A stretch of 29,337 nt of DNA from JBAXAB01 sp037142735 (GCA_037142735.1 JBAXAB010000010.1:1-29337); one strand, 5' to 3'; counted from the first letter of the stretch, positions 22,966 to 29,337 are shown. A program made the numbers and translations. The notes: generated by a model not told the origin, from the sequence alone.

Positions 22966-24393
22966 TTACAACCCACCCTTAAACGCATTCTTGCCCATGA
23001 ACAGTGCATTCTTTCCAAGCTGTTCTTCGATACGAATTAATTCATTGTATTTTGCTACTCGATCAGTTCTACATAGTGATCCAGTTTTGATCTGGCCACA
23101 GCCAAGTCCAACTACGAAATGCGAAATAGTCACATCTTCTGTCTCACCAGATCGGTGCGAAACCACTGCAGTCATACCAGCCTTGTGAGCCATATTAATC
23201 GCGGCAATTGTTTCAGTCACTGTTCCGATTTGATTTAACTTAATCAAAATAGAATTTCCAGCCTTTTTCTGAATACCCATAGAAAGTCGATCGATATTTG
23301 TTACGAACAAATCATCTCCAACAATTTGTAATCGCTTGCCGTCTTTTGCAGTCATTAATTCGTATCCTGTCCAGTCGTCTTCTGCAAATCCATCTTCAAT
23401 TGAAACGATAGGGTACTTGTTCAGCCATTCGCTGTAAAATTCAACCATCTCCTCTGTTTTCAAATTTCGATTTTCAGAAGCTAATTCATATACACCGTTT
23501 TTGTACAATTCAGAAGCAGCAGCATCAATAGCAATTGCGATATCAAGTCCGGGAACATATCCTGCAACTTCGATTGCTTCTAGAATAACCTTTAGTGCGC
23601 CTTCGTTGTCACCTAATGATGGAGCGTAACCACCCTCGTCTCCTGTAGTTGTAGAAAGTCCTCGGTCATGCAAGATTTTTTTCAAGGCATGGAAAACTTC
23701 AGCGCCCATACGAAGCGCTTCACGCCAAGTGTTGGCACCAACCGGCATGATCATAAATTCTTGAAGGTCAGTTGATTTTTCAGCGTGCTTTCCACCGTTC
23801 AAAATATTCATCATTGGAAGAGGAAGAGACATTGGCTTTCCAGTTTTTGCAATTTTGGCAAAGTATTTATATAGAGGCACCTTTTGAGACTTGGCCATAG
23901 CATGAGAAAAAGCCATTGAAACACCCAATATTGCATTTGCGCCAAGTGCTGCCTTGTTGTGTGTTCCATCGAGTTCAATCATCTTTGCATCAAGAGAAGC
24001 TTGATTAAAAGATTTTCCAATAAGATTCTTTCGTAAAGTAGTATTCACATTTTCAACTGCAACAAGAACACCTTTTCCGCCATAGCGTTTTTTGTCACCA
24101 TCACGAAGCTCGATCGCTTCATAAGAACCAGTAGAAGCGCCCGATGGAACCGCAGCGCGACCAAATGATCCATCAGAAAGAGTCAGGTCTACCTCAACAG
24201 TAGGATTTCCACGAGAGTCTAGGATTTCACGACCAATAATGTTTTTAATAGTGACACCTTTTTGTACTAAAACTTTTTTTGAGGGTATTGGTTTTTTAGC
24301 CACTGTTTTTTTTACTGCCTTTTTTGCAGATGATTTCTTAACGGCTTTCTTAATAACTTTTTTGATAATCTTTTTCGCTTTTTTCTTTGCCAT
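22966..24393 (-). CDS. eno: Enolase with Lys/Ala-rich N-terminal extension
   Basis: Dehydrates 2-phosphoglycerate to phosphoenolpyruvate. The core is complete: REILDSRGNPTVEVDL, the metal/substrate loop PSGASTGSYEA, LPMMNILNGGKHA, GDEGGYAPSL, the Mg ligands AIDAAASELY, SIEDGFAEDDW and VGDDLFVTN, the catalytic Lys in LIKLNQIGTVTE and the SHRSGETED loop. It is 475 aa because about 47 residues precede the normal start: a string of KK, AKK and VKK units resembling bacterial histone-H1-like tails. A -10 (TACAAT) about 40 nt upstream gives a short leader with AGAAAG before ATG, so unlike its neighbours it is not leaderless. The tail could bind nucleic acid or the envelope (inference). Confidence 0.97.
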   Translation of the reverse strand: MAKKKAKKIIKKVIKKAVKKSSAKKAVKKTVAKKPIPSKKVLVQKGVTIKNIIGREILDSRGNPTVEVDLTLSDGSFGRAAVPSGASTGSYEAIELRDGDKKRYGGKGVLVAVENVNTTLRKNLIGKSFNQASLDAKMIELDGTHNKAALGANAILGVSMAFSHAMAKSQKVPLYKYFAKIAKTGKPMSLPLPMMNILNGGKHAEKSTDLQEFMIMPVGANTWREALRMGAEVFHALKKILHDRGLSTTTGDEGGYAPSLGDNEGALKVILEAIEVAGYVPGLDIAIAIDAAASELYKNGVYELASENRNLKTEEMVEFYSEWLNKYPIVSIEDGFAEDDWTGYELMTAKDGKRLQIVGDDLFVTNIDRLSMGIQKKAGNSILIKLNQIGTVTETIAAINMAHKAGMTAVVSHRSGETEDVTISHFVVGLGCGQIKTGSLCRTDRVAKYNELIRIEEQLGKNALFMGKNAFKGGL

Positions 24394-24466
24394 GGCTTTC
24401 TATAAATTCATTAATTATTAGTAGGGGAAAATTGTAGCATATTTAAAGTTTGAGGTGAACATACAA

Positions 24467-24496
24467 TTGACAACGGGCATCAGAAAAATGTAAAAC
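24467..24496 (+). promoter_or_regulatory. dus promoter (leaderless type)
   Basis: TTGACA (24467-24472), an 18-nt spacer and TAAAAC (24491-24496) ending 7 nt before the ATG at 24504. This is the clearest case of a full promoter placing the start on the AUG. Confidence 0.65.
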
Positions 24497-24503
24497 TAAC
24501 AGT

Positions 24504-25469
24504 ATGTCTAATTTCTCCTGGAAACAACTCAAAAAAACTCTAAATCGCCCTCTATATGTCTTGGCTCCTATGGCTGATGTGACTGATTGTGCTTTTCGGT
24601 CAATTATCGCGAAATATGGAAAACCTGATGTTACTTGGACAGAATTTGTATCGGCAGATGGACTTGTTCGTGCCACACCAGAGGGTAAGAAAAAACTTTT
24701 AAAAGATTTGGAATTCACCGAGGCAGAGAGGCCAATCATTGCCCAATTATTTGGTTCAAATGTAGAGAACATGAAAAAAGCCGCGAAGCTGGTGGCAGAA
24801 CTTGGCTTTGATGGGATAGATATTAATATGGGCTGCCCTGATAAAAGTATCGAGAAACAAGGGTCCGGCGCTGGGATGATTAAAAATCCTAAACGTGCAC
24901 AAGAAATAATTCGAGCTGCCATGACTGCGGGTTTGCCGGTTTCAGTGAAGACGAGAATTGGTTACAACAAAAATGAATTAGACACTTGGCTTCCTGCCAT
25001 TCTTGAAACGAATCCGGCACTAGTGACAATTCACGCTCGTACTCGAAAAGAAATGTCCTTGGTCCCTGCTGATTGGTCACAGGTTAAAAAAGCCGTAGTG
25101 ATTCGTGACCAGTTAGGTTCGCAAGCTTTAATTTTTGGAAATGGAGATGCTTTATCGATCGGAGATGCAAAAAATAAAGCTGACCTGTCAGGTGCAGATG
25201 GAGTTATGTTGGGACGGGCAATTTTTGGAACCCCGTGGTTGTTTTCTGATGCAAAATTTGAGTTGCATAAACGTCTCGATATCATGGTTGAGCATACACA
25301 ACTTTTTGAAAAACTATTAGGCGGAATAAAAAACTTTGCGGTAATGAAAAAGCACTACAAAGCCTACGTTAATGGATTTGATGGGGCTAAAGAATTACGT
25401 GAACATTTAATGACAGCTGAAAATGCTGATCAGGTTGCTCAAATTATAGAATCCTGGAAGAAAGTTTGA
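24504..25469 (+). CDS. dus: tRNA-dihydrouridine synthase
   Basis: Flavin enzyme that reduces uridine to dihydrouridine in the D loop of tRNAs. 321 aa with the FMN-binding TIM barrel: LAPMADVTDCAFR at the N-terminus, the catalytic Cys in INMGCPDKSIEKQGSGA, the VSVKTRIGYN strand, TIHARTRKEM with its FMN-contact residues, and GADGVMLGRAIFGTPWLF near the end of the barrel, then the helical tRNA-binding domain. Which subfamily (DusA/B/C-like) cannot be assigned. A complete promoter lies immediately upstream, and the mRNA is predicted leaderless. Its TGA stop lies within the -35 box of the next, GC-rich cassette. Confidence 0.95.
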   Translation: MSNFSWKQLKKTLNRPLYVLAPMADVTDCAFRSIIAKYGKPDVTWTEFVSADGLVRATPEGKKKLLKDLEFTEAERPIIAQLFGSNVENMKKAAKLVAELGFDGIDINMGCPDKSIEKQGSGAGMIKNPKRAQEIIRAAMTAGLPVSVKTRIGYNKNELDTWLPAILETNPALVTIHARTRKEMSLVPADWSQVKKAVVIRDQLGSQALIFGNGDALSIGDAKNKADLSGADGVMLGRAIFGTPWLFSDAKFELHKRLDIMVEHTQLFEKLLGGIKNFAVMKKHYKAYVNGFDGAKELREHLMTAENADQVAQIIESWKKV

Positions 25470-25496
25470 CACTAAAGGACTTTGTGACACTATATA
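25466..25496 (+). promoter_or_regulatory. Promoter of the GC-rich two-gene cassette
   Basis: TTGACA (25466-25471) overlaps the dus stop codon. A -10 is found as TATATA (25491-25496) at 19 nt or ACTATA at 17 nt. The leader of about 105 nt contains the direct repeat TTGCGTCG (twice near 25520-25537). Confidence 0.4.
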
Positions 25497-25607
25497 GCAC
25501 AGGACACGGGCATTCACTTTTTGCGTCGCATGTTGCGTCGATTGCTCGTATTCGTTCACCTGAGGAATTGGCATCCGCCAAGTCCTCCAAGAAAAAACAC
25601 ACTCATC

Positions 25608-25880
25608 ATGTCTGACAAAAGACTTGGAAGGTTCGCGGTGGCAGGAATCTTATTCCTCATCACTTGCAATGCAGTTGCGATTCTGGTCTTCGGGATCAGG
25701 ACATACTGGATCATGCACTACCACGTCGATGTTTTACCCAGCCAGGAACTCTTCGTTGATGCGGGCTTCGTCGCCTTAGCCGCATCGGTGGTGACAGGGT
25801 GCTACCTCGTCGGGTCCTTCATCCGAAGCGTCAAGTGGCCATCCAAGGTGGTTGGTCCAGGAGAGGAGGTGGTCCAATGA
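25608..25880 (+). CDS. Small two-span membrane protein (hypothetical)
   Basis: A 90-aa protein that I do not recognise. After a basic head (MSDKRLGRF) come two transmembrane helices (about residues 10-32 and 50-72) joined by a short loop containing YWIMHYHVDVLPSQ, then a tail ending GPGEEVVQ. The start at 25608 is chosen because it puts the basic residues directly before the first helix; an upstream GTG-type extension has no membrane logic. GC-rich codons contrast with dus and the next AT-rich genes. Its TGA overlaps the ATG of the following gene, so the two are translationally coupled. Confidence 0.65.
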   Translation: MSDKRLGRFAVAGILFLITCNAVAILVFGIRTYWIMHYHVDVLPSQELFVDAGFVALAASVVTGCYLVGSFIRSVKWPSKVVGPGEEVVQ

Positions 25881-26233
25881 ACTCACCTGAAGAAAGAGGG
25901 ATCCTGGTGGTGCTCCAGAGCGTGTTCAGCACATGGAGCAGCCTGTCTATGAATTGGCAAACCGATCCAAACTTCAAAGCATTCTTGGCTGATAGCGGCG
26001 GCCGCTACATCTTCAACCCTGAGAAGTTTCCACACCTCTTGGCTATCTGGTCACGGGAGGTGGTTACCCAGAGCGACATCAGGCGTTGGTTTACAGGGTT
26101 ACGAACTATCCGTGTACACCGCTTCCTAAGTCGTCTTGAAGAAGGCGACGATGAGTTTCTCGCTCTCGCAGATGGCTCTATCTCAAGGGCGCCCAGACGG
26201 GAAGATTTGGTCGAACAGTTGACCACCGTCTGA
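25877..26233 (+). CDS. Hypothetical soluble protein coupled to the membrane protein
   Basis: A 118-aa, charged, mostly helical-looking protein with several Trp (STWSSL, SMNWQTD, AIWSREV, RRWFTGL) and a C-terminus rich in Glu/Asp/Arg. It has no signal or membrane segment and no known motif. The start overlaps the upstream stop (ATGA), and GGAGAGGAGGTGG just before it is one of the few strong Shine-Dalgarno sequences in the window. Codon use is GC-rich like its partner. The coupling suggests that the two proteins work together, perhaps as a membrane-bound pair; the function is unknown. Confidence 0.65.
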   Translation: MNSPEERGILVVLQSVFSTWSSLSMNWQTDPNFKAFLADSGGRYIFNPEKFPHLLAIWSREVVTQSDIRRWFTGLRTIRVHRFLSRLEEGDDEFLALADGSISRAPRREDLVEQLTTV

Positions 26234-26258
26234 CACGGAATCCAAGAAACTAAGACAG

Positions 26259-26290
26259 AAACGCATGCGGCCCCAACGCATGCGTTTTCT
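26259..26290 (+). terminator. Terminator of the two-gene cassette
   Basis: AAACGCATGCG (26259-26269) pairs with CGCATGCGTTT (26277-26287), then TTCTCTT. Flanking CCAAGA and TCTTGG can extend the base. Confidence 0.85.
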
Positions 26291-26300
26291 CTTGGTTTTA

Positions 26301-26309
26301 CCCCCCCCC
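26301..26309 (+). repeat. Nine-cytosine homopolymer tract
   Basis: A C9 run in AT-rich DNA, directly before TTGCAA (26310-26315), a possible -35 of the secreted-protein gene, and 42 nt before its ATG. Such tracts can slip and vary in length. Confidence 0.8.
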
Positions 26310-26351
26310 TTGCAAAATATTGTATTCTATGGTAGAAAGTATTTACAACAT

Positions 26352-26996
26352 ATGAGCCGAAAAACTTATTTTTATACAATTTTTACCCTTACGGTCATCG
26401 CTTTAGCGGCTTTGGTCTTTGCTATGCAACCGACTAAAACTTATGCATGTGATGAATATTCTGATTGTGGAGATTCAGGAAGTTATGTAGATAACGGATA
26501 TCAAGATTCTGGATGTGATTGTGAATGTGGTGGATGCAGTAATTCATATGGATCTGATTACTACGGATCTTCTGATTGTTACAGTTGTGATTCTGGCTAT
26601 TCGAATTCAAGCTACGGATACCAATATGGTTTCGCAAGTTATCCAGCAGGAAGAGGTGCGAATAACGGAACTTACAATTACGTACCTACGCCAAGCTATC
26701 GTTCAGGTTGGTCAGCATATCCAGCAGGAACTGGAGCAACTCAAAACAATACTCATTACGCAATTCCTTCTTTTTCTATTTCAACATATCAATATCCTGG
26801 AGGAAGTAATGCTCCTTACAATAATGGTTATTCACCGATCAACGGTTATACAACCAATTATGGATCAGGGTTTGGAACTTCAGGAACAGGTAATCAATAT
26901 TATTCTGGAAACAACAATTACAGTAATAATTACTCTAATTCAAATAGTCACAATGGATCAAATGGTGGTGGCTTTGTGATTACTTCGCAGCATTAA
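26352..26996 (+). CDS. Secreted Cys-rich, Tyr/Gly/Asn-rich low-complexity protein
   Basis: A 214-aa exported protein that I do not recognise. The signal peptide comprises MSRKTYF and a hydrophobic core IFTLTVIALAALVFA, with probable cleavage near TYA/CDEY; this Cys is not in a proper lipobox. Residues 31-85 hold nine cysteines, some in tight pairs (CDCECGGC, CYSC), among Gly, Ser, Tyr and Asp. Residues 90-214 are Asn/Tyr/Gly/Ser-rich with the repeat YPAG(R/T)GA seen twice. The composition recalls adhesive or matrix-forming surface proteins. The start at 26352 is chosen because it begins the signal peptide; upstream in-frame codons run through the terminator and C9 tract. Codon use is AT-rich like the backbone. 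Confidence 0.75.
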   Translation: MSRKTYFYTIFTLTVIALAALVFAMQPTKTYACDEYSDCGDSGSYVDNGYQDSGCDCECGGCSNSYGSDYYGSSDCYSCDSGYSNSSYGYQYGFASYPAGRGANNGTYNYVPTPSYRSGWSAYPAGTGATQNNTHYAIPSFSISTYQYPGGSNAPYNNGYSPINGYTTNYGSGFGTSGTGNQYYSGNNNYSNNYSNSNSHNGSNGGGFVITSQH

Positions 26997-26997
26997 T

Positions 26998-27025
26998 TTG
27001 ACTTTTTAGTTTTTCATTATATTAT
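26998..27025 (+). promoter_or_regulatory. Promoter of the GC-rich membrane-protein cassette
   Basis: TTGACT (26998-27003), 16 nt, TATTAT (27020-27025); start near 27032. The leader then begins with stem CGCTCT/AGAGCG (27034-27039 with 27066-27071). Confidence 0.6.
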
Positions 27026-27111
27026 GTTTGAAACGCTCTTTTCATTCTGAATGGTTCAGGCTGTCAGAGCGATCTTGCGCATGCCCGCGCACCAAATTCA
27101 ACCAGGGCCAA

Positions 27112-27130
27112 ACGGGGGAATAAGCCCCGT
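27112..27130 (+). promoter_or_regulatory. Hairpin just before the start codon of the membrane protein
   Basis: ACGGGG (27112-27117) pairs with CCCCGT (27125-27130). It holds the only G-rich, Shine-Dalgarno-like sequence (GGGGGAA) and ends 8 nt before the ATG, so it could control ribosome access. Confidence 0.4.
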
Positions 27131-27138
27131 ACAAAAAC

Positions 27139-27546
27139 ATGCCCCAACAAGGCGTTAGTGTCGGAGATCTCCGGCGAGTGAACCACCTGATGTTCAAAGT
27201 GCTCTTCATGCAAAACATCGGAATTCTGTCCATGGTCCTCTGGTTTGGGGCTTTTCAGAACCGTGCCGGATTTTACGGCGCTGTAAATGAAAAAGCTCAT
27301 CTCATCAGCGGCTCCATTGCTGGGGTTCTGTTTTGCATAATCGTCACGATCATCATGTGTTCAATCCAGTGGAGGACAAATCGCACATCCACTCCTCTCG
27401 AGCTCAAGAATACGGAAGCCTACTACAAAGAAGCCGGTCGGCGGACTGCTCGCTGGGTCTTTTACATCGGGCTCCTCGCTCCGGCGGTTCTTTTCGTTCT
27501 CGTGATCATGTTTCTCATCTGGGCCTGTGGAAAGTCAGCGAGGTGA
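27139..27546 (+). CDS. Hypothetical three-span membrane protein
   Basis: A 135-aa protein without recognised family. Hydrophobic segments lie near residues 20-40 (VLFMQNIGILSMVLWFGAF), 55-78 (ISGSIAGVLFCIIVTIIMCS) and 107-131 (WVFYIGLLAPAVLFVLVIMF). Between the second and third is a charged loop (QWRTNRTSTPLELKNTEAYY...GRRTAR). A Cys lies near the C-terminus (WACGKSAR). The GC-rich codons contrast with the secreted protein before and dnaX after. It has its own promoter, a structured ~105-nt leader and a terminator, the same plan as the cassettes at 21.4 and 25.5 kb. Confidence 0.65.
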   Translation: MPQQGVSVGDLRRVNHLMFKVLFMQNIGILSMVLWFGAFQNRAGFYGAVNEKAHLISGSIAGVLFCIIVTIIMCSIQWRTNRTSTPLELKNTEAYYKEAGRRTARWVFYIGLLAPAVLFVLVIMFLIWACGKSAR

Positions 27547-27569
27547 AGAACAGTGTGCCAATTCAGAAG

Positions 27570-27602
27570 AACCGTCGCCTCATCCGGGTGGCGGTTTTTT
27601 CT
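27570..27602 (+). terminator. Terminator of the membrane-protein cassette
   Basis: AACCGTCGCC (27570-27579) pairs with GGTGGCGGTT (27587-27596) using two G-U pairs, followed by TTTTCTTT. Confidence 0.88.
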
Positions 27603-27613
27603 TTATTTTCGTA

Positions 27614-27622
27614 TGTTATAAT
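27614..27622 (+). promoter_or_regulatory. Extended -10 of dnaX
   Basis: TGT-TATAAT (27614-27622) ends 9 nt before the ATG at 27632, giving a leader of about 2-3 nt. It lies immediately after the T-tract of the preceding terminator. Confidence 0.65.
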
Positions 27623-27631
27623 CGCTCTGTA

Positions 27632-28621
27632 ATGAGTAATAAAAACACTACACAGCAGGAACACACCACTCTGTACCGAAAATACCGTCCAAATACTTTT
27701 GATGAAGTGATGGGCCAGGATCATATTGTGTCGGCATTGCAGCAGGCGGCAGAATCAGGAAAACCGGCACATGCATATTTATTCAGTGGATCACGCGGAG
27801 TGGGTAAAACATCCATTGCACGTATTTTTGCTCGTGCCCTCGGTACCAGTGAAAATGATATTTATGAAATGGACGCCGCCTCGAACACTGGCGTCGACAA
27901 TATGCGCGAACTTTCCGAGGCGGCCAACACTCTTCCTTTTAATTCGAAATATAAAGTTTACATTTTGGACGAGGTGCACATGTTATCAAAATCAGCATTC
28001 AATGCTTTTTTGAAAACACTAGAAGAGCCTCCTCGTCATGTTATTTTTATTCTTGCCACTACTGAAACTAACAAGGTACCGGAAACTGTCATATCACGTT
28101 GTCAGCATTTTGCATTTAGAACTCCTACGGTTGAAGTGCTTCGCCAAATTATTCTTCATGTTGCAAAATCAGAGAAAATAAAAATTGCTACTGAGGCGGT
28201 TGATTTGGTCGCTATCCTTGGTGATGGATCTTTTCGTGATACGTTGGGAATTTTACAAAAAGTGGGGGACATGGCAGGAGGTGAAATTACCCGTGAGGCC
28301 GTAGAAAACATTACGGGTTCTCCACGACACGTGCTTGTGTCCGAATATGTAAATGGCCTTTTACATAAAAAACCAGTAGAGGCACTGGATGCTCTGTCCA
28401 AGGCAAGTGTGAATAATGCCAACCTCACTATATTCGCGGATTTGGCCTTGATGGAAGTACGATCGGTGATTATTGTGGGAATTCGTTCAGGAGCGGGTGA
28501 AGTTTTGCCGATACATTTGAGAAAGGTGCTGGCGTCACTGTTGAACGCGAGGGCACGTTTGGATTCTTCGTCGATTCAGACTTTACCACTAGAACTTGCG
28601 ATTTTGGAGACGAGTGAGTAG
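27632..28621 (+). CDS. dnaX: DNA polymerase III clamp-loader subunit DnaX, short form without zinc module
   Basis: AAA+ motor of the clamp loader that opens the sliding clamp. 329 aa: YRKYRPNTFDEVMGQDHIV, Walker A GSRGVGKTS, Walker B YILDEVHMLS, sensor 1 ATTETNKVP, the SRC arginine-finger motif in VISRCQHF, and the GDGSFRDTLGILQK lid. The four-cysteine zinc loop normally found between ARALxC and the DAASN motif is missing: ARALGTSENDIYEMDAASN joins directly. The C-terminus ends after the collar-like domain, so the tau-specific helicase- and polymerase-binding domains are absent and only a gamma-like form can be made. The start at 27632 is fixed by the extended -10 just upstream and the family N-terminus. 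Confidence 0.95.
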   Translation: MSNKNTTQQEHTTLYRKYRPNTFDEVMGQDHIVSALQQAAESGKPAHAYLFSGSRGVGKTSIARIFARALGTSENDIYEMDAASNTGVDNMRELSEAANTLPFNSKYKVYILDEVHMLSKSAFNAFLKTLEEPPRHVIFILATTETNKVPETVISRCQHFAFRTPTVEVLRQIILHVAKSEKIKIATEAVDLVAILGDGSFRDTLGILQKVGDMAGGEITREAVENITGSPRHVLVSEYVNGLLHKKPVEALDALSKASVNNANLTIFADLALMEVRSVIIVGIRSGAGEVLPIHLRKVLASLLNARARLDSSSIQTLPLELAILETSE

Positions 28622-28634
28622 AATGTCGGAACAT

Positions 28635-28708
28635 TGGGGGATCGTCTAATGGTAGGACATTTGCCTTTGGCGCAAAGTATCGGGGTTCGAGTCCCTGTCC
28701 CCCAGCCA
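28635..28708 (+). tRNA. tRNA-Gln (anticodon TTG)
   Basis: Complete cloverleaf with encoded CCA: acceptor TGGGGGA/TCCCCCA, D arm GTCT/GGAC, anticodon stem TTTGC/GCAAA with loop CTTTGGC (anticodon TTG, reads CAA and, by wobble, CAG), T stem CGGGG/CCCTG with TTCGAGT, discriminator G. It lies 13 nt after dnaX. A small hairpin TTGAGC/GCTCAA (28711-28725) follows. Confidence 0.95.
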
Positions 28709-28829
28709 GTTTGAGCGGCGCTCAAGTCGCGTCAATATAACGTTTTTTTAACACTGCATAGAGTGGATGGGACTAGGGTAATATTATGAATCATGCTTAA
28801 TTCTGTTACAATATATCCATATTATTTAT

Positions 28830-29283
28830 ATGAAGAAAATCAAAGATAATAGCCAGGAGATTTCATTGGTGCAGTATCAGCACACTAGGGATAAACGATC
28901 AAATAATCCACAAGTGGGACTAGTAAGTAGTGACCTAGATACTAAACCGAAGAAAAAAGAATATAAACACGATCCTTACATTGACCCAACTTTATCTTGG
29001 TCTGGAAAATCAGAAGGAACCTCATTCAATGTTGATACTGTCTCTCTACATATTCATGAAAGAATTGATCCAAAAAGAATAATTAAACAAGTTTTAAAAA
29101 AGACTGAGGAAACGGTTAAAATGCAACCTTCTCTTTTTGAACAGCCAAGTGAAAATTTAAACACAGAAAGAGAATTTGACTTTTATAGTCATACTAAAAA
29201 TTGGTCAAATCGCCTTATTGCCGGTGATAGCCTCTTGGTGATGAACTCTCTTTTGGAAAAAGAGAACATGGCTAGTAAGGTTC
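28830..29283 (+). pseudogene. N-terminal remnant of a type III-like site-specific adenine DNA methyltransferase (Mod), interrupted
   Basis: About 151 codons match the N-terminus of Mod-type N6-adenine methyltransferases: DPYIDPTLSWSGKSEGTSF, VSLHIHERIDPKRII, and the start of the catalytic core NRLIAGDSLLVMNSLLEKE. In the family the next residues run KVQMIYIDPPYG; here the frame reads KV and then C of the expected Gln codon, and at 29284 the sequence changes to an IS-like end whose first bases create TGTAG and a stop. The SAM-binding and DPPY motifs are therefore cut off, and the fragment should be inactive. The rest may lie beyond the element, outside the window. A TGT-TACAAT (28804-28812) is upstream. 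Confidence 0.75.
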
Positions 29284-29337
29284 TGTAGTGGACCCCTTTC
29301 TTAGGACACCATCCTTGTACTTAGCATTTTAGCTTTT
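29284..29337 (-). mobile_element. End of an IS3-like insertion sequence (partial, runs off the window)
   Basis: The sequence from 29284, TGTAGTGGACCCC...TTAGGACACC, has the TG start and GGACAC-type terminal inverted repeat common in IS3-group elements. On the minus strand a reading frame enters from the window edge and stops at 29301 (KAKMLSTRMVS), with the stop inside the terminal repeat, as IS3 transposase orfB genes often do. The other end and any target duplication lie outside. Confidence 0.5.

Noticed and set aside
26433..26460. Lipoprotein signal at the first Cys of the secreted protein
   Set aside because: The residues before the Cys (TYA) do not fit a lipobox, and the hydrophobic core ends well upstream.
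26515..26979. 154-codon alternate frame inside the secreted-protein gene
   Set aside because: It arises from the low-complexity AT-rich repeats; the signal-peptide frame is the credible one.
1..29337. Recoded TGA (code 25, as in some Patescibacteria lineages)
   Set aside because: Several genes end cleanly at TGA (dus, pilin 2, dnaG, the GC-rich small genes), so TGA is a stop here.
1..29337. CRISPR arrays or rRNA genes
   Set aside because: No regularly spaced repeats and no rRNA-like sequence were seen.

Overview
The window is 29.3 kb of a small-genome bacterium that looks like Candidate Phyla Radiation / Patescibacteria, most likely a Parcubacteria-type lineage (inferred from sequence character, not from a search). 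The signs are an AT-rich backbone with standard code 11 (TGA used as a stop), tightly packed genes, almost no Shine-Dalgarno sequences, Lys-rich N-terminal extensions on housekeeping proteins, a pared-down type IV pilus locus, a reduced DnaX and many short proteins without recognisable relatives.

Layout. 1-2930 is the 3' part of rpoC. 2931-3286 holds a terminator and a strongly structured minus-strand RNA locus with a tRNA-like 3' end. 3287-6508 is dnaG-rpoD. 6655-7323 is an unrecognised minus-strand gene. 7390-10773 is a UvrD-type helicase fused to a RecB-like nuclease. 10774-11071 is a gene-free, hairpin-rich stretch. 11072-14668 is a minus-strand run: hisS, a VanY-type carboxypeptidase, a DEDD exonuclease and a DsbA-like protein. 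14779-18947 is a pilus assembly operon (ATPase, PilC, three pilin-like proteins, one carrying a probable beta-propeller). It is followed by a coiled-coil protein, gpmI (minus), eno (minus) and dus. A Cys-rich secreted protein, dnaX and tRNA-Gln(UUG) follow. The window ends in a DNA methyltransferase gene that appears to be cut by the end of an IS3-like element.

Three GC-rich segments (about 21.4-22.9, 25.5-26.3 and 27.0-27.6 kb) are set into this backbone. Each has its own sigma70-type promoter, a long hairpin-containing leader, GC-rich codons and a strong terminator. They encode a TIM-barrel sugar isomerase/epimerase-like protein, a two-gene membrane/soluble pair and a small membrane protein. 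They look like self-contained acquired cassettes.

A recurrent pattern is a good -10 hexamer ending only 6-11 nt before the start codon of backbone genes (the unknown gene at 7323, uvrD, dsbA-like, hisS, the coiled-coil gene, gpmI, dus, dnaX). This predicts leaderless or nearly leaderless mRNAs and was used to choose starts. The three GC-rich cassettes do not follow this rule.
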